DNA of 64,000 nucleotides from Deltaproteobacteria bacterium. Its GTDB lineage: Bacteria > Myxococcota_A > Polyangia > JAAYKL01. Both the position numbers and the translations under genes were made by a program. The notes beneath the pieces were generated by a model that had not been told where the DNA came from, did not search any database, and saw only the letters and a list, made by a program, of their open reading frames with translations. Every line of letters begins with the position of its first letter. The first letter of the stretch is position 1. Positions 32,831-41,096 of the stretch are shown piece by piece. The stretch covers positions 22,307-86,306 of the forward strand of contig JAUVDV010000008.1 of the NCBI GenBank assembly GCA_030595125.1, given 5' to 3'.

Positions 32831-34960
32831 ATGAGAACCAGAATGTTTATTGTTCTGTGGGCGGCTCTGTCGGCGATGATTTCCACCGGCGCTTTTGCCA
32901 CGGTTCCGGATCTGATTCCGGTACAGGGAGTGTTGGCGGATTCCGCCGATCTGCCCATCGACGCGCTCACCGACCTCACGTTCACCCTGTACGACGGCGA
33001 GTCGAGCAGCACGGTGCTGTGGACCGACACCTTCGTCGATGTCGATGTGGTGGAAGGTTTCTTCACGGTTTACCTGGGCGACAACACGGCGCTGGACTTC
33101 GCGTCTCTGATTACAAACGCGGAGGTGTGGGTAGGCATCACTGTTGAGACCGATCCCGAGATGGACCGTTTCCAGCTCGCGACGGTTCCGTTTGCCATCG
33201 AGGCGCAGGTTTCCCAGCAGGTCGGTTCGCTGACCGAAACGGACATCAACAACAACTTCGTATCCTCCTCCTCCCCCGCAGCGGGAGTCACCGCAACGCA
33301 GGTTTCCAACTGGGACACTGCTTACGGATGGGGTGATCACGGTTCAGCAGGCTACCTGACCACCGAGTCAGACCCGGTCTTCGGCGCTTCCGCCGCTTCC
33401 GGCATCGCCGCAGGCGACATCACCAACTGGGACACCGCCTACGTCTGGGGCGACCACGCGGGGCTGTACTCCCCGGTGAGCCACGACCACGACGCGGACT
33501 ACGTGAACGTGACCGGTGATACTATGACCGGCGACCTCACCGTCCAGGCGAACGTGATGGGAGGAATCGGCCACGAGGTCGACACCACCGTGGACAACTA
33601 TTTCTTCGGAGGGGGCAGCTACAACAAGATCCGCAACGACTACACGGAGCTCTCCGCCATTGCCACCGGCCGGGGCAACTTCATTGGCCTGGAATGTACC
33701 GAACGCTGCGTAGACGGTGTCAATTGCCCTGTTGATAATGCTGACGCGTGTATCACCGAAGGCGTCAGCAACAGCTCGCCGTACAGTTTCATCGGCGCGG
33801 GACGCAGCAACACCGTCAACAACGACTACGGGTTCATCGGCTCGGGAAGGGAGAACCACATCTCCCGCCTCTACTCTTTCATCGGCAGTGGAAGAAACAA
33901 CGTTATCAAAGACGACAGGAGCGTCATCGTCGGCGGCAGAGACAATATGATCAACGAGTATGGCGAGTATGGGTTTATCGGCGGTGGATACAGTCACCTG
34001 ATTCGGTCCTACAATCCGTCCGACATGTACAACACCATCGTCGGCGGATTCAATAGCCACCTCCTCAATTCCTACGACGCATTCATCGGCGGCGGCTCGT
34101 GGAACCAGATATTCTACGGCCCGTTTTCGACCATCGCGGGCGGTCAGAAGAACCTCAGTTTCGAAAAAGGTACGACCATCGCGGGTGGACGAGGAAATCA
34201 CATTGTAGGTGAATACAGCACAATCGGCGGCGGTTGGCTCAATCTGATCGACAATTACAGCTACGCCAGCACGATCCCCGGCGGGATGAACAACCAGATA
34301 GTTGCCGCCAACAATAGTTTCGCTGGGGGCACCAACGCGCGCGTCTATCACGACAACACGTTTGTCTGGTCCAGCAGCTCGTGCACATATGACTACACGA
34401 CCGGAAACAACATGGGAAACCATGGCGTTGCGCAGAACGATGAAACAGGGGGAGCCCTTCTAGATCAATACTGCGATCATGTCAGCCCTTGCTCGGCCGC
34501 GACCAACAATCTCACCGAATCCACAGCGGACAATCAGTTCATGGTTCGCGCCAGCGGCGGGGTCGTCTTCTTCTCCGCGGCAACGGGTACGACGAACGGC
34601 GTGCAGCTCCCCGCCGGTTCGGGGGCGTGGTCGTCGTTGAGCGACCGCAACGCCAAGGAGAACATCAACGAGATCGACGGCGGCGAAGTTCTCGACAAGA
34701 TCTGCGATATGGAGATCAGCACCTGGAACTACTTGACCCAGGACGACTCCATTCGTCACGCCGGGCCCATGGCTCAGGACTTCTATGCGGCATTCGGGCT
34801 GGGCGAAAGCGATCGCCGTTTAAGCTCAGTCGATATGGACGGTATTGCCTTTGCCGCGATCAAGGAGCTGAAACAGCAGAAGGATTCCGAAATCGCAGCC
34901 CTGAAAGAGACCATCGAACACCTCGTGGAACGCCTCGAAGATCTGGAAGGAAAACAGTAG
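32831..34960 (+). CDS. Surface protein with C-terminal S74 intramolecular chaperone
   Basis: A 709-residue exported protein (signal peptide ending about residue 24, AFA). After an Ig-like section with FTLYDGESSSTVLW come tail-fibre-like repeats around NWDTAYGWGDHGSAGYL and NWDTAYVWGDHAGLYS. The middle has YadA-head-like beta repeats such as SFIGAGRSNTVNNDYGFIGS. The C-terminus matches the chaperone of endosialidase (peptidase S74): LSDRNAKENINEI, containing the cleavage Ser, then MEISTWNY, AGPMAQDFYAAFG and a final coiled coil. S74 domains promote trimerisation of phage tail spikes and self-cleave. This looks like a trimeric fibre of a cell-surface or phage-derived type; no phage genes surround it. 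Confidence 0.85.
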   Translation: MRTRMFIVLWAALSAMISTGAFATVPDLIPVQGVLADSADLPIDALTDLTFTLYDGESSSTVLWTDTFVDVDVVEGFFTVYLGDNTALDFASLITNAEVWVGITVETDPEMDRFQLATVPFAIEAQVSQQVGSLTETDINNNFVSSSSPAAGVTATQVSNWDTAYGWGDHGSAGYLTTESDPVFGASAASGIAAGDITNWDTAYVWGDHAGLYSPVSHDHDADYVNVTGDTMTGDLTVQANVMGGIGHEVDTTVDNYFFGGGSYNKIRNDYTELSAIATGRGNFIGLECTERCVDGVNCPVDNADACITEGVSNSSPYSFIGAGRSNTVNNDYGFIGSGRENHISRLYSFIGSGRNNVIKDDRSVIVGGRDNMINEYGEYGFIGGGYSHLIRSYNPSDMYNTIVGGFNSHLLNSYDAFIGGGSWNQIFYGPFSTIAGGQKNLSFEKGTTIAGGRGNHIVGEYSTIGGGWLNLIDNYSYASTIPGGMNNQIVAANNSFAGGTNARVYHDNTFVWSSSSCTYDYTTGNNMGNHGVAQNDETGGALLDQYCDHVSPCSAATNNLTESTADNQFMVRASGGVVFFSAATGTTNGVQLPAGSGAWSSLSDRNAKENINEIDGGEVLDKICDMEISTWNYLTQDDSIRHAGPMAQDFYAAFGLGESDRRLSSVDMDGIAFAAIKELKQQKDSEIAALKETIEHLVERLEDLEGKQ

Positions 34961-34965
34961 ACTCC

Positions 34966-35030
34966 GCTCTCTTTTTCTGCCTGAGCCGAAAATTCGGGCT
35001 GTCTCTCATCTTACGACATAATACCTTTCG
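34966..35030 (-). repeat. Dispersed repeat, transposase-remnant-like
   Basis: The stretch with CATCTTACGACATAATACCTT and the inverted GCCGAAAATTCGGGC resembles the one near 52405-52475 (CATCTTACGATATAATACCT). On the minus strand both encode similar residues (RKVLCRKM here, LKVLYRKM there), so they probably share an ancestor with the transposase remnants at 51.3 and 52.5 kb. Confidence 0.6.
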
Positions 35031-35285
35031 AAGCCGCACCTTCTCTCTCCTGGTGAGGCCTTTCGAGACCAGTTTGGTCTGTTCACGCAAACGTGAACAA
35101 GTCATATTCCATGAACAGCTCTCCCCATTTCTAAATGCGGTAATTATTGCTTGTCATTGGCACACACTGGCACATCCCACATCGGGAATCACAAGAATAA
35201 CGTAATGAAATCAACCTGAAGCTACCTGCTAATGGTTGGCCCCAGAATTGCATTTTTACCCTCGGGACATGCCGGGAGGTGCACC
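35031..35285. other. Intergenic region with an operator-like palindrome
   Basis: The region upstream of the LRR-like lipoprotein contains TGTTCACGCAAACGTGAACA at 35080-35099, an 8-bp inverted repeat around a 4-base centre, which may be a regulator site. GGGAGGT at 35274-35280 serves the ATG at 35286. No gene is recognised. Confidence 0.5.
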
Positions 35286-36410
35286 ATGGTGAAGATGACG
35301 TCACGTTCTTTTGTTCTGATCTGGTTGTTGATCGCTTCGGCGTTATTGCTGCTCACCAGCTGTGACGACTCTCGGGATGTCGATGATCAAACGGACGGCG
35401 ATGGCGACGGCGGTGGTGTCGAAGGTCCGGTATGTCATGCCGCGCCTCTGGACTGCCCGGAACTCGTGTGCACCGACGAATTGTCTACTTTGTACGCGTC
35501 CACAAGCGGCGCGTTATCCCAGTGCACGACAATTGAGGGTGACCTGACTGTGCATTCCCAAATGAACACCGCCATAGAGCCTCCCCGATGTCTCCGTACG
35601 GTCACCGGCGACCTGACAATCCAGGGTGATCCATGGGGCGATGATCTGTCGAGCTTTCAGAGCCTGGAGTATGTTGGAGGACGTTTGGTGATTGGTCATT
35701 TGTGGGATCATGGCGGTTCCTGGGGAATCAAGAACCTCGACGGATTGAGCAATTTGAGAGAGATCGATGAGTTTCTGACGATCTATGGAAACCACAATCT
35801 GGAGAACGTCGACGGTCTGTGTAACATGGAACACGCGGCTTCTATCGGTTTCTCTGACAATCCGTCCCTCCGCGATGTCGATGGTCTCGAAAAACTCACC
35901 CATGTCCCCAGATCCCTTGTTTTCATCAGCGACTCAAAAGGGGTCGGACATCCGTCTCTTGAGGATCTGGAAGGGCTCCGCAACCTGATCTCGGTCGGCG
36001 AGGATCTGCTTATCGGGTGGTGGTTTGGTATCTATTTCGACTCTCTCTCGGATCTGTCGGGGCTTCGCAGCCTGACCCACGTCGGGCGTACAATGTACAT
36101 CAGAAACGCACCATTGCTGCAGGATCTCGATGGTCTCGACGCCCTGGTCACCATCGGAGAGGGCTTGTCGATCTCCAATAATGAACGCTTGCACGACATC
36201 TCGGGATTGTCTTCCTTTGAGAAGGGTGGTCACCTGTTGTGGATTACGGGCAACGCGGCTTTGCCGGACTGTCAGGCCACGGATCTTGTCGACCAGCTTG
36301 GGCTTCATGCGAATTCGACTGAGGACAATGTTTGCATTCAGGAAAATCTTGACGACGGATGCACTGTCCCGGACTGGTCGGGTGACTGCGGGGGCACGGA
36401 CTATGACTGA
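35286..36410 (+). CDS. Receptor-L-domain/LRR-like lipoprotein
   Basis: A 374-residue protein starting at ATG 35286 (GGGAGGT upstream). The signal peptide ends LLLTSC, followed by an Asp/Gly linker (DGDGDGGGVEG) and a Cys-rich start. The rest is made of about 24-residue repeats of LRR or receptor L-domain type, with LDGLSNLREIDEFLTIYGNHN, LENVDGLCNMEHAASIGFSDN, DLSGLRSLTHVGRTMYIRNAP and similar units. Such repeats form beta-solenoids used for protein recognition, so a surface-binding role is likely. Cysteines at the C-terminus probably cap the solenoid. Confidence 0.8.
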   Translation: MVKMTSRSFVLIWLLIASALLLLTSCDDSRDVDDQTDGDGDGGGVEGPVCHAAPLDCPELVCTDELSTLYASTSGALSQCTTIEGDLTVHSQMNTAIEPPRCLRTVTGDLTIQGDPWGDDLSSFQSLEYVGGRLVIGHLWDHGGSWGIKNLDGLSNLREIDEFLTIYGNHNLENVDGLCNMEHAASIGFSDNPSLRDVDGLEKLTHVPRSLVFISDSKGVGHPSLEDLEGLRNLISVGEDLLIGWWFGIYFDSLSDLSGLRSLTHVGRTMYIRNAPLLQDLDGLDALVTIGEGLSISNNERLHDISGLSSFEKGGHLLWITGNAALPDCQATDLVDQLGLHANSTEDNVCIQENLDDGCTVPDWSGDCGGTDYD

Positions 36411-36421
36411 AGAATAGATAC

Positions 36422-37061
36422 ATGTTGAAATGGAAAGCAGCGTCCGCCCGTGTTTTTTTGGTATTGCTTGGCACAATGTCAATGCAGATGGTCTGTGGAT
36501 GTGAATCAGGATTTGAAAACGCTGTTGAAAAAGTAAACGAGAACGCACCAGAATATTGTCGACCGGCATGTACTGAAAAAACAACCTGCGAGTGGGAGTA
36601 TTCCGAGCAATTGTCCGACGAAGCTCTTGAAGAAGAAATCGATAGCGGTGTACGACTGTACCTATCCTTACAACTCCTGTGACAAAGAAGACGCGGCGTC
36701 TCGCTACCGGAGTTGGTGCGAGATTGACTGTGATTTATACACAACCCAGGGACCATATTTTTGCAGATACGTTTCGTCGGATGTAGGGCCGCCTTTCAAA
36801 CAGATTACGGATTTTATTGAACCGGTACGATTTACAAATTTTTTGGAATGCCTTCATGAGAAACAACTCTTTACCTGCTCTTCTACAGGTACTTTCAGTT
36901 TGAGCGAGGGAGTAACGCAGGCAATTTGCGAACAAAAATCGGAGTGCTTCGACTTGTTGAAAAATCAGATTGTGTTCGGCTATTACTGGGAAGACGACGA
37001 GTGTGTGCCCGTCGACGCCCACTATGAAATTCTTTTTCCGTGGATGTCTGTCCGCTTTTAG
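36422..37061 (+). pseudogene. Cys-rich lipoprotein gene split by a frameshift
   Basis: The first frame (36422-36682) encodes a lipoprotein signal ending VCGC followed by Cys-rich sequence with EYCRPACTEKTTC. Near 36640 the coding character switches to the +1 frame (to TAG 37061), which continues VYDCTYPYNSCD and more Cys-rich sequence (CSSTGTFSLS, DDECVPVD) to the end. The first frame after the switch becomes LYLSLQLL and stops. One extra base in the run GAAGAAGAAATCG would explain it: in the restored frame EEE runs directly into the VYDC sequence. Either the gene is inactivated or there is a sequencing error. No ribosome site is obvious. Confidence 0.6.
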
Positions 37062-37224
37062 GGGAGACCTCACAATGACACCTCACAATGACTCTGATGG
37101 GAGACGTCCCCCATTTTCCCGTTTCGGCTTTTCTGCAGCTGATCGACGGATCTGAGAGCTGAGGATCTGACGTGTAGTCCAAACAAATGCCAAGCACGAG
37201 GACGTTTGAGGATGGGGTTCCGGA

Positions 37225-39660
37225 TCAGAGATTTCTGTCCAGCGCGGTGCCGGGGGCCGTCTTGATGACCTCCACCAACTCCGTCAGGCGCTTCTGCACA
37301 CGGTCGTTGATGCTCCCTGGTGTCCAGGTTCCGTCCTTGCGATAGCTGCCGGCCGCCACGCCGGTGAGCACCTCGATCCCCTCGTCGATGGACGATACGG
37401 CCCATATATTGAACTTGCCCAGGCGAACCGCGTCGATAACCTCCCGTTTGAGGACCAGATTGCGCACGTTGGCGGAGGGGATCATCACACCCTCTTTCCC
37501 GGTCAGGCCCCGGTTCTTGCAGATCTGGTACACCCCTTCGATCTTGTCGTTCACACCGCCGATGGGCTGGATCTCGCCGAGCTGGTTCACCGACCCGGTA
37601 ACCGCTATTCCCTGGTAAATGGGACACCCGGACAGCGAAGAAAGGAGGGCGTAGAGTTCGGACGATGATGCCGAGTCACCGTCAATCTCGTCGTACGACT
37701 GCTCGAAGGTGATCGATGCGGAGAATCCGAGAGTTTGTTTCTGGGCGAAGCGCCCGCCCATGTATCCGATGAGGATCAGCGCGCCCTTGTCGTGCACCGC
37801 TCCGGACAGCGCGACCTCCCGATCGATGTTCACAACTCCGCGCCGGCCCGCGTAGGTTCGGGCGGTGATGCGTACCGGGACGCCGAACAGGCTGCCCGCA
37901 ACGTCGTACAGGGCGATGCCGTTGATCTGCCCCACCGTGGCCCCCGTGGTCTTGATGAGTATGGTGCCGGACTCGATTTCCCGTTCCATGGCGTCCGGGA
38001 TCGATCCGCAGCGAAGATCGGCCTCGACAAGCGCCTGCTCCACATCCTGCTCCCGAATGGATCTGGCTCTGGCCGTCCGCGCGAACATGTTCGCCTCCGC
38101 GAGGAGATCCAGGAGCTCTGCTCTCCTGGTGATCAGACGATCTTTGTTCTCGGCGCGACGCGAGGCAAACTCGAGAATGCGCACCATCCCGGATCTGTGG
38201 AGCGGGAGATATTCTTCCTCCACGCACACCTGGCCTGCGAACTGGGCCAGCTGCATCACGTTGGTCTCGTTGCGCTCCATGGATGTCTCGAAATCGGCCA
38301 GGATCTTGAAGAGTCGCTGGAAATCCTCATCCTCGGTCTTGAGCACGTAGTAGATTTCATGGCTCCCGATGAGGATGACCTTCACGTTCAGCGGCACGGC
38401 TCCCGGCTTGAGCGCGCCGGCGAGCCGGGGCCTGGAGTCTCCCATCCCCATCCCTTCTTCTATGCGGATCTCCTTGTGCCGGAGGGCCCGCTTGAGGGAG
38501 TTCCAGGCGCTCTCCTGGCTGAGGAGATCGCCCGCCTGGATGACCAGGTAGCCGCCGTTGGCCTGGTGCAAGGCGCCGGAGCGGATCATTGTGTGATCGG
38601 TGACCATTCCGCCCGCCGTCTCGCGATACTCGAAGAGGCCGCAGAGATTGGAGGCCGCGGGCACGCGTTCCACGATAACCGGAGCTCCGGATTCGACGTT
38701 GCGATCGACGAGGACGTTCACGTGAAAGAGCACCCTGGGATCCACGGCCGGAATCGGGTTGTCCTCCTCACAGCCGTTTTCCTCGTTGTCGTTTTCCTCC
38801 CGTGAAACAAAGACACGGTGGTTCTTGATGACGTGTTCCTCGACTTGCTCGAAGTATTCCCGGACATCTTCGCCCATCCCCTTGTACCGGGAGGTCACCT
38901 CTCCGAGGAGTTCCTTGATCAATGGCGACACCGCCCGCACCTCTGCCGCCAGCAGCCGGGAGTCGTGGTCCAGCTCGATCTGCCGCCGGGCGTAGGCGAA
39001 CGAGTCAATGTGTTTTTGGAACTCGAGCATCTTCGCCTCGATGCGCTTTTGTGCCCTCTGGGGAAGTTTGTCGATATTCTCTTCGTCCAGGGGTTCTCCC
39101 TTCCAGGTCGGGATGATGCGAAGGTGGTCTTCGCCCTCCTCCAACTTGAGGCCCAGCCGCTTGGCTATCTGGGATGTTCGACGGTTGAGATTGTCCACCT
39201 TGCGCCTGGTCTCGGAGATGATCCCCGCCCGTATGTGCCCGAACGTGCCCTCCGACAAAACGCGGGAGATCATACGGTCGAGCTCCCCCACCACTCGCTC
39301 CATATCACCGGCCAGTGCGCGGCCCTTGCCGGACGGCAACATCAGTGGTCTCGGCCTGTCCGTCGATTGGAAGTTGTACACGTAGCACACGTCCTGGGAG
39401 GCAGGCTCGCCCTTTGCGCGTTCCTTCAGCATGCGTACCAGAGTTGAGGTTTTCCCGGAGCCGGGCTCTCCCACGGCGAAGAGGTTGTAGCCCCGCGTGC
39501 CTATCTTGAGACCGACCTCCACCGCGCGCATGGCCCGGTCCTGGCCTATCATGCCGTCGTGTCTCTTGAGATCCGTTGTCGTCTTGAATTTCATCCACCT
39601 GGAGGGGAGTGTAACGGTCAGGTCCCTGGTCGAAAGTCGACTGCTTTTTTTATTACTCAT
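37225..39660 (-). CDS. Lon-family ATP-dependent protease (Lon-related)
   Basis: An 811-residue AAA+ protease of the Lon-related (LonB/'ATP-binding protein') type, fairly common in bacteria. The Walker A motif GEPGSGKT is at 64-71, followed by a long helical insertion. The C-terminal peptidase domain has Ser663 in IDGDSASSSEL (the Lon catalytic Ser) and Lys706 in GGVNDKIEGVY; the 43-residue Ser-Lys spacing equals that of E. coli Lon (679/722). The last part (about 610-811) is the S16 domain. It lacks the N-terminal Lon LAN domain. I start at ATG 39660; upstream sequence in the same frame is a Lys-rich artefact. Confidence 0.9.
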   Translation of the reverse strand: MSNKKSSRLSTRDLTVTLPSRWMKFKTTTDLKRHDGMIGQDRAMRAVEVGLKIGTRGYNLFAVGEPGSGKTSTLVRMLKERAKGEPASQDVCYVYNFQSTDRPRPLMLPSGKGRALAGDMERVVGELDRMISRVLSEGTFGHIRAGIISETRRKVDNLNRRTSQIAKRLGLKLEEGEDHLRIIPTWKGEPLDEENIDKLPQRAQKRIEAKMLEFQKHIDSFAYARRQIELDHDSRLLAAEVRAVSPLIKELLGEVTSRYKGMGEDVREYFEQVEEHVIKNHRVFVSREENDNEENGCEEDNPIPAVDPRVLFHVNVLVDRNVESGAPVIVERVPAASNLCGLFEYRETAGGMVTDHTMIRSGALHQANGGYLVIQAGDLLSQESAWNSLKRALRHKEIRIEEGMGMGDSRPRLAGALKPGAVPLNVKVILIGSHEIYYVLKTEDEDFQRLFKILADFETSMERNETNVMQLAQFAGQVCVEEEYLPLHRSGMVRILEFASRRAENKDRLITRRAELLDLLAEANMFARTARARSIREQDVEQALVEADLRCGSIPDAMEREIESGTILIKTTGATVGQINGIALYDVAGSLFGVPVRITARTYAGRRGVVNIDREVALSGAVHDKGALILIGYMGGRFAQKQTLGFSASITFEQSYDEIDGDSASSSELYALLSSLSGCPIYQGIAVTGSVNQLGEIQPIGGVNDKIEGVYQICKNRGLTGKEGVMIPSANVRNLVLKREVIDAVRLGKFNIWAVSSIDEGIEVLTGVAAGSYRKDGTWTPGSINDRVQKRLTELVEVIKTAPGTALDRNL

Positions 39661-39754
39661 CCGGCGAGTCTTCCGTTTTTTCTTTTTTTTCGCAACCGAA
39701 GAAGAAAACGACCGATTAAACGGGTGTGAACCCGGCTGTTCAATTTCCGGGGGC

Positions 39755-39820
39755 AACCCCATCCCGGCCTTCCCCTGCGAGGGGAAGGGGAAAATGATAG
39801 CGGCCGGCTTTTAAAGGAGG
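39755..39820 (+). repeat. Palindromic dispersed repeat supplying a ribosome site
   Basis: Core AACCCCATCCCGGCC, hairpin CCTTCCCCT-GCG-AGGGGAAGG, and the tail GCGGCCGGCTTTTAAAGGAGG. The terminal GGAGG is the Shine-Dalgarno sequence of the secretin gene at 39827. It mirrors the copy at 11353-11416, which does the same on the minus strand for DUF35. Confidence 0.85.
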
Positions 39821-39826
39821 TGAACG

Positions 39827-41074
39827 ATGAAATCCAGGACAATGTTGGGTGCAATCCTCGGAGCTGCAGTGCTGCCTGTCGTTCTTGCGGCGGGGACCGT
39901 TCGCGGAGATCGGGCGATAGAGGAGAACAGCGGCCCCGAGCGTGAGCTGATGCTGGTGATGGGTGAGCAGCGCGTGATAGATGTGTCCGAGGTGGCCAGT
40001 TTCTCCGAGAGCGCCCGGGGCGTTATCGAGGTGAAGATCCCGAGGGACGGCAAGAAGATGGTGATCACCGCGGTGAGGCCGGGCAGGACTTCCCTTTTGC
40101 TGATCAAGAAGCACGGCGGGCAGCGAAATCTTCTCATAATTGTTTTCGCCCGACGTCCGGAGATGATCGAGACGGAAATCAACGATCTGCTGGGGGATCT
40201 GGAGGGGCTGACGCTCCGCAGGGTCGGTCCTCGTATCTTTATCGACGGCACGGTTCCGGACGAATCAGCCATGAGCAGGGTCGAGCGGGTGGCGGAGCTC
40301 TATCCAGGCCAGGTGGAGGCCCTGGCGCAGGTCGATCCGTTTAGGGTGCGGCCGCGCACCAATGTCAGGCTTGATCTCACGTTTATAGAGATGCGCAAGA
40401 GCTCCGTGTGGGGAGCCGGCGTGAACTGGCCCGGCCAGATCGGCGGGACCCAGAGTTTCAACATGAGCTGGGACATGCTCGGCGGCGGCGCGGCGGCGAC
40501 TTACCAGGTGGTCGACCAGGCGTTGCCCTCCATCGAGGCCGCTGCCCAGGCGGGGTGGATAAAGATCAGAAAGCGCGCCACCCTCATCACCACAAGCGGA
40601 AACCGCGCCACTTACTCGTCGGGCGGAGAGGTGAACGTCGCCGTCGCCGGATCCCAGGCTGCGGAATTGCGCACGGTCTCCTACGGTTGCAGTCTCCGGG
40701 TGTTGCCCCGTCTGGATCCCCAGGCGGGCCTGCTGGATCTGGAGGTCGACGCAGAGGTGGCCGATCTGGCAGAGACCTCCCAGGACGTGCCGGGGCGGAC
40801 CATCTCGCGGGTGGAGACCCTCATCCACCTGGGTCTGGGCCAGTCGATCATTCTCTCCGGGCTGGACGCGGAGTCGGAATCGCGCTCCAAGAAGGGGTTG
40901 CCGGGTCTTTCCCGGATACCGATCATCGGGATGCTCTTCGGTGTTCATTCGGGGCGAAAGGAGCAGGTGGACGGCATGATAGCCATCACCCCGACCGTGC
41001 TGGACAACCTGGACCGGGAAGGCAAGCGGCTCCTCGAAGAAGCCCTGAAGAAGTTTGAGAAGTGGAAGGGCTAG
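39827..41074 (+). CDS. CpaC/RcpA-like pilus secretin
   Basis: A 415-residue exported protein (signal peptide to about residue 27). The N-terminal pilus-formation domain (about 35-110: RELMLVMGEQRVIDVSEVA, VKIPRDGKKMVITAVRPG) is followed by a BON-like segment and a secretin domain from about 180. Landmarks are IEMRKSSVWGAGVNWPG, LITTSGNRATYSSGGEV, VETLIHLGLGQSIILSGL and LSRIPIIGMLFG. Secretins form outer-membrane channels for type IVb (Tad/Flp) pili or type II secretion. No other Tad or secretion gene is in the window, so it may be a lone copy. The ribosome site comes from the adjacent repeat. Confidence 0.88.
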   Translation: MKSRTMLGAILGAAVLPVVLAAGTVRGDRAIEENSGPERELMLVMGEQRVIDVSEVASFSESARGVIEVKIPRDGKKMVITAVRPGRTSLLLIKKHGGQRNLLIIVFARRPEMIETEINDLLGDLEGLTLRRVGPRIFIDGTVPDESAMSRVERVAELYPGQVEALAQVDPFRVRPRTNVRLDLTFIEMRKSSVWGAGVNWPGQIGGTQSFNMSWDMLGGGAAATYQVVDQALPSIEAAAQAGWIKIRKRATLITTSGNRATYSSGGEVNVAVAGSQAAELRTVSYGCSLRVLPRLDPQAGLLDLEVDAEVADLAETSQDVPGRTISRVETLIHLGLGQSIILSGLDAESESRSKKGLPGLSRIPIIGMLFGVHSGRKEQVDGMIAITPTVLDNLDREGKRLLEEALKKFEKWKG

Positions 41075-41096
41075 TCGGCATAATTCGCAAGCCTGC

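Noticed and set aside
35080..35099. Palindrome TGTTCACGCAAACGTGAACA as a LexA box
   Set aside because: It does not match known LexA consensus sequences that I can recall, and no SOS gene follows; kept only as an operator-like site.
37735..38805. Long plus-strand frame opposite the Lon-related protease
   Set aside because: Shadow of the minus-strand gene whose catalytic motifs are clear.
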